A DNA stretch of 57,922 nt, taken from Clostridiales bacterium. GTDB lineage: Bacteria; Bacillota; Clostridia; Caldicoprobacterales; DTU083. The notes beneath the pieces are model-generated. The model worked only from the letters and a program-made list of their open reading frames with translations. It had not been told where the DNA came from and searched no databases. Positions 29,873 through 38,836 of the stretch are shown in pieces (positions within the stretch are counted from its first letter, which is position 1; each line of letters opens with the position of its first letter). Location of the stretch: NCBI GenBank assembly GCA_012839095.1, contig DUOA01000091.1, positions 1 through 57,922 of the forward strand, written 5' to 3'. A program made the translations under genes and the position numbers.

Positions 29873-30833
29873 CATAGTCCTCCGTGAGTTTATTCAAGCG
29901 GAGCACATTGCAATTATTACCCATATTCAGCCTGATGGTGATGCTGTCGGATCCTGCCTGGCATTGGCTGAAATCTTGAAGGAAATCGGAAAAGATGCTG
30001 ATCTGTTTTGTCAGGACAGGATTCCTGCTTCTTTGAGTTTTTTGGCAGGCACTGATCAATTTAAAAGTGAAACTGCGGGCAGGATGTCATATGATCTGGC
30101 CATAGCAGTGGATTGCAGTGATAAAGAGCGTATGGGTGCCTGCGCAGCAGTTTTTGACAATGCCGGGAATACCATTAATATTGATCACCATATCAGCAAC
30201 GTATTTTTTGCCAACATAAATCTGGTTGATTCAAATGCAGCCGCTACAGGAGAAATTATCTACCAGCTGGGCAAAGCTCGGCTGGGAAAACTGAGCAGAC
30301 AGACGGCTGAAGCCCTTTATACCGCAATCTCAACTGATACGGGCAGTTTCTGTTTCAGCAGCACCACTCCGCAATCTTACCGTATTGCGGCGGAGCTTAT
30401 GGACTGCGGAATCGATATAGAACATATTACCAACATGCTTTACAAAACCAACCGGGTAGAAAGAATGCGGCTCCTGGGCAAAGCGCTGCAGTCCCTGGAG
30501 CTTTATGAAAACAATCAAATTGCAGTGCTGACTATCACCCAGGATGATCTGATATCAACCGGTGCAATGGAGTCAGAAACGGAAAACATAGTAAACTATG
30601 CAAAGGATATAGTTGGTGTAAAAGTGGGCATCTTGCTTAAGGAAACAGCAGACGGTTCCGTTAAAGCCAGTTTTCGCTCAAATGGAGGGGTAGATGTAGG
30701 CAAACTGGCTGCTCAATTTGGAGGCGGCGGTCATCGGGCGGCTTCCGGTGCCAGTATGCAGATGAGTGTACCTGAGGCTAAGAGTGAGCTGCTTACAGCC
30801 GTTCAAACAGCACTCGGAGAGATGATTCAATGA
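29862..30833 (+). CDS. nrnA: Bifunctional oligoribonuclease / pAp phosphatase NrnA (DHH-DHHA1)
   Basis: Degrades very short RNAs and dephosphorylates 3'-phosphoadenosine-5'-phosphate; Firmicutes lacking Orn use it. The DHH domain shows HIQPDGDAVGS (about 22-32), the AVDCSDKE motif, and NIDHHISN near 107, which supply the manganese ligands. The DHHA1 substrate-binding domain ends with FGGGGHRAASGA near 290. Length 323 is typical. The SD AGGAGG is inside rbfA. The stop overlaps the truB start (ATGA). Confidence 0.96.
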   Translation: MIIDIVLREFIQAEHIAIITHIQPDGDAVGSCLALAEILKEIGKDADLFCQDRIPASLSFLAGTDQFKSETAGRMSYDLAIAVDCSDKERMGACAAVFDNAGNTINIDHHISNVFFANINLVDSNAAATGEIIYQLGKARLGKLSRQTAEALYTAISTDTGSFCFSSTTPQSYRIAAELMDCGIDIEHITNMLYKTNRVERMRLLGKALQSLELYENNQIAVLTITQDDLISTGAMESETENIVNYAKDIVGVKVGILLKETADGSVKASFRSNGGVDVGKLAAQFGGGGHRAASGASMQMSVPEAKSELLTAVQTALGEMIQ

Positions 30834-31735
30834 ACGGAATTATTAATGTTTTAAAACCACCGGGCATGACATCCAGTGATGTAGTAGTATATCTTCGCAG
30901 AAAACTCCGGATTAATAAGGCAGGTCATACCGGTACTCTGGATCCGGAAGCAGCCGGTGTTTTACCGGTCTGCCTGGGGAAAGCAACACGAGTTGCGGAC
31001 TATCTCATGCACAGAGACAAAGTTTACAGATGCTGCATTAGACTGGGTATAACCACCGATACTTCTGATCTCACCGGAACCGTACTTTCAAAAACCGATA
31101 AAATTCCTGACCTTGACAGAGTTAAGAACGCCTTATCCTTTTTTCAGGGGGAACTGGAACAAATACCGCCCATGTATTCTGCTGTCAAAGTAAAAGGAAA
31201 GAAATTATACGAATTGGCCAGGCAGGGAATAGAGATAGAGCGCAAACCCAGAAAGATTCAGATTTACAAGAACAATTTTCTTTTATTCATGCCGCCTTCC
31301 GAAATTTTGTTTGAAACCATGTGCTCCAAGGGTACATATATTCGTGCATTGTGCAGAGACATCGGGGAATACCTGGGATGCGGTGCAGTTATGTCTTATT
31401 TGATTCGTGTAAAAAGCGGAGAGTTTTCCCTGCAGGATTCCCATACCCTGGAAGAAATCGTAAAACGCCATGAAGAGGGAAAACTGGAAACTCTGCTCGT
31501 TTCCATGGAAGGTGCATTGGAACCTCTTCTGCCGTCCGTCTTTCTTGGTGAGGAATGCAGAAAGAGGATAAGTAATGGAAATCAGACAGGCACTGATCAA
31601 ATTATTCGTAAAACCGGCAATGTGATACCGGGCGAAAGCTGCCTTGTTTATTGCGGCAGCACATTTATGGGTATAGGTTATATTTCTGACAATGAAAGCC
31701 GCCAGGTAATAAGAATGAAATCTGTATTAATATGA
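30830..31735 (+). CDS. truB: tRNA pseudouridine(55) synthase
   Basis: Converts U55 to pseudouridine in the tRNA T-loop. The catalytic Asp38 is in GHTGTLDPEAAGVLPVC. Later motifs are YRCCIRLGITTDTSDLTG, IPPMYSAVKVKGKKLYELAR and the KGTYIRALCRDIG segment. A C-terminal PUA-like region extends to residue 301. GGAGAG in the end of nrnA is the SD. The truB-ribF pairing is conserved. Confidence 0.97.
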   Translation: MNGIINVLKPPGMTSSDVVVYLRRKLRINKAGHTGTLDPEAAGVLPVCLGKATRVADYLMHRDKVYRCCIRLGITTDTSDLTGTVLSKTDKIPDLDRVKNALSFFQGELEQIPPMYSAVKVKGKKLYELARQGIEIERKPRKIQIYKNNFLLFMPPSEILFETMCSKGTYIRALCRDIGEYLGCGAVMSYLIRVKSGEFSLQDSHTLEEIVKRHEEGKLETLLVSMEGALEPLLPSVFLGEECRKRISNGNQTGTDQIIRKTGNVIPGESCLVYCGSTFMGIGYISDNESRQVIRMKSVLI

Positions 31736-31742
31736 GGGAAAG

Positions 31743-32672
31743 ATGCGAGTAATATTTAACTACGACAGAAATTACAGAACCAGTCTGCCTTCCGCCATCG
31801 CACTGGGCACTTTTGATGGCATCCATACAGGACACAGAAAGCTCATGGAGGAGCTTATTCGGAAGAAGAGACAGTACGGTTTGCAAACATTGGTATATAC
31901 ATTTTTGAACCATCCTATGCAGATGCTGGCACCGGATAAGGAACCGCCCCGCATCATGCTGCTGGATGAGACAATAAGGACATTTGCAGATTTGGGCATC
32001 GATATCCTTGTACTAAATAAATTTGACGAATTTTTTCAACAGCAGTCACCGCGTGAATTTTTGGATCAACTGTATGAGAATATTCCCGTAAAAAGCATGG
32101 TTATAGGTTTCAATTTTCGATTCGGTTACAAAGGAGCCGGTGATCAGGAGTTTTTACTTCGTGAATCCAGGCTGAAGGGTTTTGATTTAGTTTGCGTTCC
32201 ATCTGTTGAACAGGATGGGGAAGTTGTCAGCAGCACCTTGATCCGAAAATTGATTATGGATGGAAAAGTGGAGGATGCTGCCAGACTCCTTGAGCAGCCA
32301 TACTGTATCCGGGGCAAAGTGATTTCAGGCTGCGGCCGTGGCAAGAATTTAGGCTTTCCAACGGCTAATCTCAGTTTTTCCAATCGTAAAGTTCTGCCCC
32401 GATGCGGAGTTTATCTGACAAAGGTAAAACTGAAAGACGGGTTCTACTGGGGATTGACCAATGTAGGAACAAACCCGACTTTTTCTCAGGGAAGTCTTCA
32501 CATAGAAACCTATATTCTGGACTTCAATGAAAACCTGTATGAACAGCCAATGGAGATTTGTTTCATTAACCGGCTGAGAGGTGAAATCAAGTATGACAAT
32601 CCATTAGACTTAGTCCATCAGATGGAACTGGACAGAATAAAGGCGAAAAAGCTGATTTACAAAAAACCCTGA
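31743..32672 (+). CDS. ribF: Bifunctional riboflavin kinase / FAD synthetase
   Basis: Phosphorylates riboflavin to FMN and adenylylates FMN to FAD. The N-terminal nucleotidyltransferase domain has LGTFDGIHTGHRKLM (GxFDGxHxGH, about 21-35) and the ISSTLIR-type element as VSSTLIRKLI near 165. The C-terminal flavokinase domain has GRGKNLGFPTANL near 200 and WGLTNVGTNPTF near 240. Length 309 is normal. It ends 115 bases before rpsO, and its last codons contain the rpsO promoter. Confidence 0.97.
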   Translation: MRVIFNYDRNYRTSLPSAIALGTFDGIHTGHRKLMEELIRKKRQYGLQTLVYTFLNHPMQMLAPDKEPPRIMLLDETIRTFADLGIDILVLNKFDEFFQQQSPREFLDQLYENIPVKSMVIGFNFRFGYKGAGDQEFLLRESRLKGFDLVCVPSVEQDGEVVSSTLIRKLIMDGKVEDAARLLEQPYCIRGKVISGCGRGKNLGFPTANLSFSNRKVLPRCGVYLTKVKLKDGFYWGLTNVGTNPTFSQGSLHIETYILDFNENLYEQPMEICFINRLRGEIKYDNPLDLVHQMELDRIKAKKLIYKKP

Positions 32673-32684
32673 TTGTGATAGAAT
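32656..32684 (+). promoter_or_regulatory. Promoter of rpsO inside the end of ribF
   Basis: TTTACA (32656-32661), exactly 17 bases, then TAGAAT (32679-32684) preceded by TG at 32676-32677 (extended -10). Transcription from about 32691 gives a leader of roughly 97 bases with a TAAAACC/GGTTTA-type stem and an AGCG/CGCT hairpin. An S15 autoregulatory leader is possible. Confidence 0.65.
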
Positions 32685-32787
32685 GTTTTTCGTAGCAAAA
32701 TGCTGCAGTAAAACCATTTTCTCGGTTTAGCGAACTCTCCGACGCTCTACTGGGATTCTGGCGATTTATAATGAGGAGGTGAAATTC

Positions 32788-33051
32788 ATGGACAAAAAGA
32801 AAAAAAATGAAATCATTGAAGCTTACAAACTCCATGATAGTGATACCGGTTCTGCCGAGGTGCAGATTGCCATTCTGACCGAGCGAATCAATCACTTGAA
32901 TGAGCATTTGAAGATTCACAAGAAAGATCACCATTCACGAAGAGGGCTTTTGATGATGGTTGGTCGCAGAAGAGGCCTGCTGAATTATTTGGCCAAAAAA
33001 AACATAAACCGTTACAGGGATATTATCGAAAAACTGAATCTAAGAAAATAA
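32788..33051 (+). CDS. rpsO: 30S ribosomal protein S15
   Basis: Primary 16S rRNA-binding protein of the platform, 87 residues from ATG 32788. [32 protein letters not shown] and [12 protein letters not shown] are universal S15 motifs. GAGGAGGTG lies 7 bases upstream; an in-frame ATG at 32779 overlaps the end of that SD and is rejected. A terminator follows, then pnp, the classical rpsO-pnp order. Confidence 0.98.
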   Translation: MDKKKKNEIIEAYKLHDSDTGSAEVQIAILTERINHLNEHLKIHKKDHHSRRGLLMMVGRRRGLLNYLAKKNINRYRDIIEKLNLRK

Positions 33052-33055
33052 GGAC

Positions 33056-33082
33056 GGAGCGGTATATCCGCTCCCTTCTTTT
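33056..33082 (+). terminator. Rho-independent terminator after rpsO
   Basis: GGAGCGG (33056-33062) pairs with CCGCTCC (33068-33074) around TATAT, followed by CTTCTTTT. Confidence 0.85.
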
Positions 33083-33120
33083 GCCGGTTTGTAATGGTAA
33101 ATTATGGTATTGCTAAATTG

Positions 33121-33198
33121 GCGATCGACTAATAACCTGTTTAATGGAAACAATAATTTTATATCAACATATTAGTTGGTATCGCATGAGATAATGCG
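33121..33198 (+). promoter_or_regulatory. Foldable leader of pnp with two mutually exclusive stems
   Basis: GCGAT plus CGACTAAT (33121-33133) pairs with ATTAGTTG, a two-base bulge and ATCGC (33171-33185). A second hairpin, CGCAT (33183-33187) with ATGCG (33194-33198), shares bases 33183-33185 with the first and ends just before the SD (AGGAGG). The pnp mRNA of E. coli is autoregulated through a leader stem; a similar role here is an inference. Confidence 0.5.
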
Positions 33199-33213
33199 AG
33201 AGGAGGTTACTAC

Positions 33214-35364
33214 TTGGAATATAAGATTTTTACAACAGAGCTGGCTGGACAAACCCTCAGCATTGAGGTAGGTAAGCTGGCAGAACAAGCCAACGGTGCT
33301 TGTACAGTACGATATGGAGATACCATGGTATTTGTGGCAGCAACTGCGTCGGATACTCCCCGGGAAGGAATTGATTTCTTTCCTTTAAGCGTAGATTTCG
33401 AGGAAAAACTCTATGCTGTCGGACGTATTCCGGGAGGATTTATTAAAAGGGAAGGCCGTCCTACTGAAAAGGCAATATTGACTTCCAGGCTCATTGACAG
33501 GCCGATAAGGCCCTTATTTCCCAAAGGTTTTCGCAATGATGTTGTCGTAGTTGCTACAGCTCTATCCATTGATCCGGAATACCCCCCTGAGGTTTTTGCC
33601 ATGATCGGATCATCCGTTGCTCTCAGCATTTCGGATATCCCCTTCGCAGGTCCTACAGGTTCAGTGGCTGTCGGCATGGTGGACGGAGAGTATATCATTA
33701 ATCCCAACAGCACACAGAGGGAAAAAAGCAGGCTGCATTTAACAGTATCCGGCACCAAGGATGCCATAATGATGGTGGAAGCAGGTGCACACGAGGTCAG
33801 CGAAAAAGAAATGCTGGAAGCCATAATGTTTGCGCATGAGTATATAAAGGAACTGGTTGACTTTCAGGAAGAAATTGTCCGCCAGTTTGGTCAGCCTAAA
33901 ATGGAGTATATAGCCTTCGAACCGGATAATGAATTGGAAGAACAGGTGCGTGTGTATGCCACCGAGAAGATCCGAATGGCTGTTCAGGCAACTGACAAAC
34001 AGGTACGGGAAGAAAACATGAAAGCTGCTACAGAAGACATATTGGCTCACTTTTCAGAAAGCTTTCCGGAAAGAGAAAAAGAAATTGAAGAAGTAATTTA
34101 CAACATCACAAAAGAAACGGTTCGCAGCAGTATACTGAATGAAGGAGTTCGCCCGGACGGCCGTTCAATGACCGAGATAAGGCCGTTATCATCAGAGGTC
34201 GGGCTTCTGCCCAGAACCCACGGCTCCGGCTTGTTCAAGCGTGGTCAGACACAGGTTCTTACGGTATGTACTTTGGGTGCTATGGGCGATGTACAGATTT
34301 TGGACGGCCTGTGGGAGGATGAGTACAAGCGTTATATCCATCATTATAATTTTCCTCCATACAGCGTAGGTGAAGCCCGCTCCTCCAGAGGACCCGGAAG
34401 AAGAGAAATCGGACATGGTCATTTGGCGGAAAGGGCTTTGGAACCGGTGATTCCATCGATAGATGATTTTCCCTACACCATACGCCTGGTATCCGAAGTA
34501 TTAAGTTCCAACGGATCCACTTCTCAGGCAAGTGTATGCGGCAGTACCCTGGCCTTAATGGATGCCGGTGTGCCGATTAAAGCGCCTGTTGCCGGTATAG
34601 CGATGGGCCTTATCAAAGATGAAGAAACCGGTAAGGTTGTTATACTTTCAGATATTCAGGGCTTAGAAGACTTTTTGGGTGATATGGACTTCAAAGTTGC
34701 CGGTACCCGGGAAGGAATTACTGCCATCCAAATGGATATCAAAATTAAGGGAATAGATCGGGAAATTCTTGAGAAAGCACTGGAACAGGCAAGAATCGGC
34801 AGGTTGTTTATACTCGATTCCATGATGCAGGTTATTTCAGAACCCAGGGAAGAATTATCTCCCTATGCACCTAAAATCATACAGACATACATCCATCCGG
34901 ATAAGATTCGTGATGTGATTGGACCCGGCGGCAAGGTAATCAACAAAATCATTGCAGATACCGGCGTAAAAATTGACATAGAAGATGACGGCCATGTTTA
35001 TATCTCATCTCCCAATCAGGAGGCTGCAGAAAAAGCTCTGGGAATCATAGAGGGAATTACCAAAGAAATTGAGGCAGGGGACGTCTATACCGGTAAAGTT
35101 GTAAGAATAATGAATTTTGGTGCGTTTGTTGAAGTTCTTCCCGGCAAGGAAGGCCTGGTTCACATCTCCAAACTGGCTCACAACAGGGTTGACAAGGTAG
35201 AAGATGTGGTTAAAGTGGGTGATGAGATTACTGTTAAGGTTACAGAAATCGACAGCCAGGGCAGAATCAATCTTTCCCACAAGGACACCATACCTCCACC
35301 GGAGAACAAAAATACAAACCAGGACAGAAGACGCGGCAGCCAAAAGCGCTTTCGCTCAAATTAA
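33214..35364 (+). CDS. pnp: Polyribonucleotide nucleotidyltransferase (PNPase)
   Basis: Phosphorolytic 3'-5' exoribonuclease of the RNA degradosome. It has 716 residues: a first RNase PH domain (1-140, [21 protein letters not shown]), an alpha-helical linker, and the catalytic second RNase PH domain (about 310-545; [25 protein letters not shown]). A KH domain ([11 protein letters not shown] near 570) and an S1 domain ([20 protein letters not shown] near 625) follow, with a short basic tail. TTG at 33214 has GAGGAGG 7-8 bases upstream. A very strong terminator follows. Confidence 0.98.
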   Translation: MEYKIFTTELAGQTLSIEVGKLAEQANGACTVRYGDTMVFVAATASDTPREGIDFFPLSVDFEEKLYAVGRIPGGFIKREGRPTEKAILTSRLIDRPIRPLFPKGFRNDVVVVATALSIDPEYPPEVFAMIGSSVALSISDIPFAGPTGSVAVGMVDGEYIINPNSTQREKSRLHLTVSGTKDAIMMVEAGAHEVSEKEMLEAIMFAHEYIKELVDFQEEIVRQFGQPKMEYIAFEPDNELEEQVRVYATEKIRMAVQATDKQVREENMKAATEDILAHFSESFPEREKEIEEVIYNITKETVRSSILNEGVRPDGRSMTEIRPLSSEVGLLPRTHGSGLFKRGQTQVLTVCTLGAMGDVQILDGLWEDEYKRYIHHYNFPPYSVGEARSSRGPGRREIGHGHLAERALEPVIPSIDDFPYTIRLVSEVLSSNGSTSQASVCGSTLALMDAGVPIKAPVAGIAMGLIKDEETGKVVILSDIQGLEDFLGDMDFKVAGTREGITAIQMDIKIKGIDREILEKALEQARIGRLFILDSMMQVISEPREELSPYAPKIIQTYIHPDKIRDVIGPGGKVINKIIADTGVKIDIEDDGHVYISSPNQEAAEKALGIIEGITKEIEAGDVYTGKVVRIMNFGAFVEVLPGKEGLVHISKLAHNRVDKVEDVVKVGDEITVKVTEIDSQGRINLSHKDTIPPPENKNTNQDRRRGSQKRFRSN

Positions 35365-35366
35365 GC

Positions 35367-35407
35367 AGAAAACATAAACTTTCTCAAGTTTATGTTTTCT
35401 TTATTCT
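35367..35407 (+). terminator. Rho-independent terminator after pnp
   Basis: AGAAAACATAAACT (35367-35380) and AGTTTATGTTTTCT (35387-35400) form a perfect 14-bp stem with the loop TTCTCA, followed by TTATTCTT. Confidence 0.88.
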
Positions 35408-35468
35408 TAATTCATATCTTTTTCATTATTGAATAATATTAGATGAAAAAGATATGGAGGTGAGCCCC

Positions 35469-36212
35469 GTGAAGGCAGTATTTATCCCTTTTAGGAGAAA
35501 TCAAGTCTTCCAAATGCTGGCTGTCCTGTTTCTAATCATATTGCTTATTGCTTTAGGTTCAGGTGAAACATTAACCGTGTTTAGCAGGGCAGTAAACCAG
35601 CCAATATACAAAGGAAACGAAGAAAATCCGATTATCGCATTTGAGTGCAATGTCGTATGGGGCACAGAATACATAGCTCCCATGTTGGACATCCTGAAAC
35701 AGCACGATATTCGGATTACTTTTTTTATTGGAGGAGAGTGGGCAAGGGATAACCCCCAGCTCTTAGAACGAATTGCAGATGAAGAGCACGAGATTGGAAA
35801 TCATGGCTTTTATCATAAACATCACAGTAAGCTGAATCTGGATGAAAACATAAAAGAAATCACAGAAACAGAGAAGATAATTGAATCTGTGACAGGAATA
35901 AAAACCAGTTTATTTGCACCTCCTTACGGAGAATTCAATGACATTACAATTCAGGCTGCAGATTCGCTGGGGTATCATACTATTATGTGGAGCATAGACA
36001 CCATTGACTGGCGAAGAGACGGTGCGGAAAAAATCATACACAGGGTATTGAAAAACCCTCGCAATGGAGCTCTGGTGCTGATGCATCCTACAGCTGACAC
36101 ACTGACTGCACTGCCAATTATCATAGAAAAGCTGCAAAGTCAGGGCTATCGTATAGGAACGGTTTCAGAAGCTATAGGACTTGAGAGTATGATCCCCAAT
36201 GACCCGGAATAA
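35469..36212 (+). CDS. YlxY-like polysaccharide deacetylase-family protein, with altered active-site motifs
   Basis: A 247-residue protein with an N-terminal membrane anchor (about 12-32) and an extracytoplasmic CE4/NodB fold. The position after pnp matches Bacillus ylxY. CE4 motif 1 normally ends in a catalytic/metal Asp; here the segment is FECNVVWG with Asn61 in that place. Motif 2 is kept (NHGFYH, His112 and His116). Motif 3 has Ala150 instead of Arg (FAPPYG). IDTIDW and LVLMHP are normal. It may be a weak enzyme or a binding protein; activity is doubtful. GTG at 35469 is chosen for GGAGGTGA 6 bases upstream. Confidence 0.85.
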   Translation: MKAVFIPFRRNQVFQMLAVLFLIILLIALGSGETLTVFSRAVNQPIYKGNEENPIIAFECNVVWGTEYIAPMLDILKQHDIRITFFIGGEWARDNPQLLERIADEEHEIGNHGFYHKHHSKLNLDENIKEITETEKIIESVTGIKTSLFAPPYGEFNDITIQAADSLGYHTIMWSIDTIDWRRDGAEKIIHRVLKNPRNGALVLMHPTADTLTALPIIIEKLQSQGYRIGTVSEAIGLESMIPNDPE

Positions 36213-36259
36213 AGACAGAACATAGTAACTGCGGAGTGCTAAACCGATTAAACAAATGC

Positions 36260-36289
36260 TTGATAAATGAAATTCAATAAGTCTATAAT
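36260..36289 (+). promoter_or_regulatory. Promoter of the aspartokinase gene
   Basis: TTGATA (36260-36265), 18 bases, perfect TATAAT (36284-36289). It sits about 50 bases before the ATG. The leader is too short for a lysine riboswitch. Confidence 0.7.
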
Positions 36290-36338
36290 ATACCTGTATA
36301 TCTGCATAAAGTTGCCAGGGTGAATTCGGAGGTTACCT

Positions 36339-37562
36339 ATGAGAATAGTGATACAGAAATTTGGCGGCACTTCTGTTGCCAGTCCTGAAAACAGAGAGCG
36401 GGCAGTACAAAAGATAATCCATTCCATAATGAACGGCTTCAAAACAGTTGTGGTGGTCTCAGCAATGGGAAGACGTGGTGAACCCTATGCAACAGACACC
36501 TTGTTGGAATTACTGCAGCAGGTTCACATGGATGTCCATCCAAGGGAAAAGGATATGGTTTTGTCTCTGGGTGAGACCTTGTCCTCTGCCATCATGGCAA
36601 ATACATTGAGAAGCAAAGGATATGACTCAGTAGCGGTTACGGGCTGGCAGGCCGGCATCATAACCGATCGTAATTATGGTAATGCCAATATACTGGAGGT
36701 AAAGACCGAATATCTGACGGATGTCCTTAAACAGGGAAAAATACCCATTGTAGCAGGTTTTCAGGGTATAACGGAAACCGGTGAAATTACTACCCTGGGC
36801 AGGGGCGGCAGCGATACAACAGCAGCTATACTTGGAGAAGCACTCAACGCGGAATCCATTGAAATTTATACAGATGTAGATGGAATAATGACTGCAGATC
36901 CCCGTATTGTGTCCAACGCCTCCCCAATCAGGCAAATCAGTTACTCTGAAATTTTTCAGATAGCTGACCAGGGGGCTAAGGTAATTCATCCACGAGCGGT
37001 GGAAATTGCTTCACGTTCAGATATTCCCTTACTTATTAAGAATATAATGAACGATTCTCCTGGCACTATTGTTACTGCCCGCAGTATCAAAAAGCAGCCG
37101 GTGCGAAGCAGCAATACAGACAGAATAATTACCAGCATTACTTATGTTACCGGAAGAACTCAAATAACAATAGACACAAGTCAGGGCATTGAGGAACAGA
37201 ACGATATCCTGCTTCGTCTGGCTGATAATCACATAAGTATAGATATAATCAATATATTCCCCGACAAGATGATATTTACCATAGAAGGGAATTTAACAGA
37301 TAAAGCGCTTGCTGTTATGAAGGAGAACAACTACAAATGCAAGGTTATTGAAAAATGCAGCAAGATATCAGCGGTGGGGGAGCGGATGAGAGGTGTACCG
37401 GGGGTTATGTCACGGATTATCAATGCATTGACTGCAGGTAAAATCGAAGTACTGCAGACATCCGACTCCCACATGACTATTTCCTGTCTGATTAAGGAAG
37501 AAGACACCATACCGGCAGTACTCGCTCTACACGAGGAATTTAAACTTTATATGCATGAATAA
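36339..37562 (+). CDS. dapG: Aspartate kinase (aspartokinase I, DapG-like)
   Basis: First step of the Asp pathway to diaminopimelate, lysine, threonine and methionine. The kinase core starts with VIQKFGGTSVASPENRERA (about 4-22) and includes LGRGGSDTTAAILG near 150 and EIYTDVDGIMTADPR near 172. Two ACT domains (about 265-335 and 340-405) form the allosteric half. The neighbours tepA-ylzJ-ftsK match the Bacillus dapG locus, where this isozyme feeds wall and dipicolinate synthesis; dapA and rnjB, present in Bacillus, are missing here. GGAGGT precedes the ATG. Confidence 0.95.
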   Translation: MRIVIQKFGGTSVASPENRERAVQKIIHSIMNGFKTVVVVSAMGRRGEPYATDTLLELLQQVHMDVHPREKDMVLSLGETLSSAIMANTLRSKGYDSVAVTGWQAGIITDRNYGNANILEVKTEYLTDVLKQGKIPIVAGFQGITETGEITTLGRGGSDTTAAILGEALNAESIEIYTDVDGIMTADPRIVSNASPIRQISYSEIFQIADQGAKVIHPRAVEIASRSDIPLLIKNIMNDSPGTIVTARSIKKQPVRSSNTDRIITSITYVTGRTQITIDTSQGIEEQNDILLRLADNHISIDIINIFPDKMIFTIEGNLTDKALAVMKENNYKCKVIEKCSKISAVGERMRGVPGVMSRIINALTAGKIEVLQTSDSHMTISCLIKEEDTIPAVLALHEEFKLYMHE

Positions 37563-37572
37563 AGAGCACTTC

Positions 37573-37597
37573 TGAGCCGTTGAGGCTCATTTTTTTT
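37573..37597 (+). terminator. Rho-independent terminator after dapG
   Basis: TGAGCC (37573-37578) pairs with GGCTCA (37584-37589) around GTTGA, then eight T. Confidence 0.85.
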
Positions 37598-37616
37598 GCC
37601 TGCCCGGCAATACTAA

Positions 37617-37656
37617 CATAGTTAAGTTCTCTGACGACTAGAAAAATATAACTATG
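37617..37656 (+). repeat. Perfect inverted repeat before the tepA-like gene
   Basis: CATAGTTA (37617-37624) and TAACTATG (37649-37656), separated by 24 bases, lie in the 97-base promoter region between the dapG terminator and the tepA SD. It could be an operator or an RNA stem; no factor is assigned. Confidence 0.4.
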
Positions 37657-37694
37657 AAATAATTTTATCCTTTGTTAATGGAGGTAAAGCTCAT

Positions 37695-38453
37695 ATGAAC
37701 CACAAGATAACAGATGTTCCGAATAAATCTGCCCAGGCAGGACAGCAGGGTCAGCCCAATGAGCCTGGTAAAGGGCATCATACAGCAAGTACTGCAGCCA
37801 GCATAAAAGAATATGGTGCTCCCGTTCTGCCTGCACTGTCAAAAGGAAGCAACATTCATTGTATGACCATTATTGGTCAGATTGAAGGGCATATGCTGCT
37901 GCCTCCCCATAATAAGACGACAAAATACGAGCATGTATTGCCTCAGCTGGCTGCTATTGAACAAAGCGAAGAAATTGACGGGCTGCTGTTGATCATAAAT
38001 ACTGTAGGAGGGGATGTGGAAGCAGGTCTTGCTATTGCAGAAATGATCAGCTCCATGTCAAAACCTTCTGTCTCTCTTATTCTGGGCGGAGGCCACAGTA
38101 TCGGCGTGCCATTGTCAGTATGTACAGATTATTCATATATAGCTTCTACAGCTACCATGACAATTCATCCTATCCGCATGACAGGCATGGTAGTAGGGGG
38201 TCCCCAGACATATGAGTATTTTAATAAGATGCAGGAAAGAATTTCAAACTTTATAACAAATCATGCCTCTATTACTAAGGAACGGCTGAGTGAGCTGCTG
38301 TATAACACGGGTGAGTTGGCGAATGATGTTGGTACAGTATTAATTGGCTCAGAAGCAGTAGAGAACGGGCTGATAAAAGAGGTAGGAGGACTTAAGGAGG
38401 CTCTTTCAAAACTGAAGGAACTTATCAGCAAAGCGAAGGAGAAAGAGAAATGA
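37695..38453 (+). CDS. ClpP/TepA-like serine protease family protein
   Basis: A 252-residue protein with the ClpP/crotonase fold, like Bacillus TepA (YmfB), a germination/sporulation protease that degrades small acid-soluble spore proteins. The first 60 residues are polar, Gln/Gly/Lys-rich and probably disordered. The oxyanion loop is [12 protein letters not shown]. The candidate nucleophile Ser is in [10 protein letters not shown], and the His is in [10 protein letters not shown], matching the Ser-His order of ClpP. No signal peptide is present. GGAGGTAA precedes the ATG. It overlaps ylzJ (ATGA). Confidence 0.88.
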   Translation: MNHKITDVPNKSAQAGQQGQPNEPGKGHHTASTAASIKEYGAPVLPALSKGSNIHCMTIIGQIEGHMLLPPHNKTTKYEHVLPQLAAIEQSEEIDGLLLIINTVGGDVEAGLAIAEMISSMSKPSVSLILGGGHSIGVPLSVCTDYSYIASTATMTIHPIRMTGMVVGGPQTYEYFNKMQERISNFITNHASITKERLSELLYNTGELANDVGTVLIGSEAVENGLIKEVGGLKEALSKLKELISKAKEKEK

Positions 38454-38674
38454 TTCTGCATACCATAGTGAACCCGGAACAAGTCTGGGCTGAACACTCC
38501 CAAGCCATTGAAATACAGGAGACAGAATATAAAGGAGTACGGTTGGAGGTACTGAAAAGAGATGAAGAAACGGTGGTGATAAACCGAATTATAAGCACAG
38601 ACTTGCATGACTATCTGAATCCGAATCTCCAGCCGGGAACGATAATTGAATATACCTGGCGGTCCCGGGAATAA
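38450..38674 (+). CDS. ylzJ: YlzJ-like protein
   Basis: A 74-residue protein of the YlzJ family, always found between tepA and ftsK/spoIIIE in spore formers; function unknown. It starts [13 protein letters not shown] and contains [22 protein letters not shown] and [12 protein letters not shown]. The ATG overlaps the tepA-like stop, so translation is coupled. The terminator stem begins inside its last codons. Confidence 0.85.
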   Translation: MILHTIVNPEQVWAEHSQAIEIQETEYKGVRLEVLKRDEETVVINRIISTDLHDYLNPNLQPGTIIEYTWRSRE

Positions 38675-38691
38675 AAGCCCGGGACTTTTTT
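38662..38691 (+). terminator. Rho-independent terminator overlapping the ylzJ stop
   Basis: GTCCCGGG (38662-38669) pairs with CCCGGGAC (38678-38685) around AATAAAAG, then six T. Confidence 0.88.
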
Positions 38692-38701
38692 AACTGTTTT
38701 A

Positions 38702-38730
38702 TGGAAAGGCCTCATGAGAAATGGTATAAT
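38702..38730 (+). promoter_or_regulatory. Promoter of ftsK
   Basis: TGGAAA (38702-38707), 17 bases, TATAAT (38725-38730) with TG at 38722-38723 (extended -10). It leaves a leader of about 100 bases that contains nested hairpins. Confidence 0.65.
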
Positions 38731-38745
38731 GAAATGCATTGAGTT

Positions 38746-38817
38746 CATATTCGTATATTTGATATAGCTTCTTGTGTCGGAAACAGGAAGGAAAACCAGC
38801 ATCATCCGGCGAATATG
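38746..38817 (+). promoter_or_regulatory. Nested-hairpin leader of ftsK
   Basis: An outer stem CATATTCG (38746-38753) with CGAATATG (38810-38817) encloses an inner stem CTTCTTGT (38768-38775) with ACAGGAAG (38783-38790, one G-U). The outer stem ends 8 bases before the ftsK SD region. It is not a class I recognise and could be partly chance. Confidence 0.35.
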
Positions 38818-38836
38818 GAAATAGAGAGGTGGTTTT

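Noticed and set aside
36213-36338. Lysine riboswitch before aspartokinase
   Set aside because: The leader from the predicted start is only about 45 bases, far too short, and no riboswitch core is seen.
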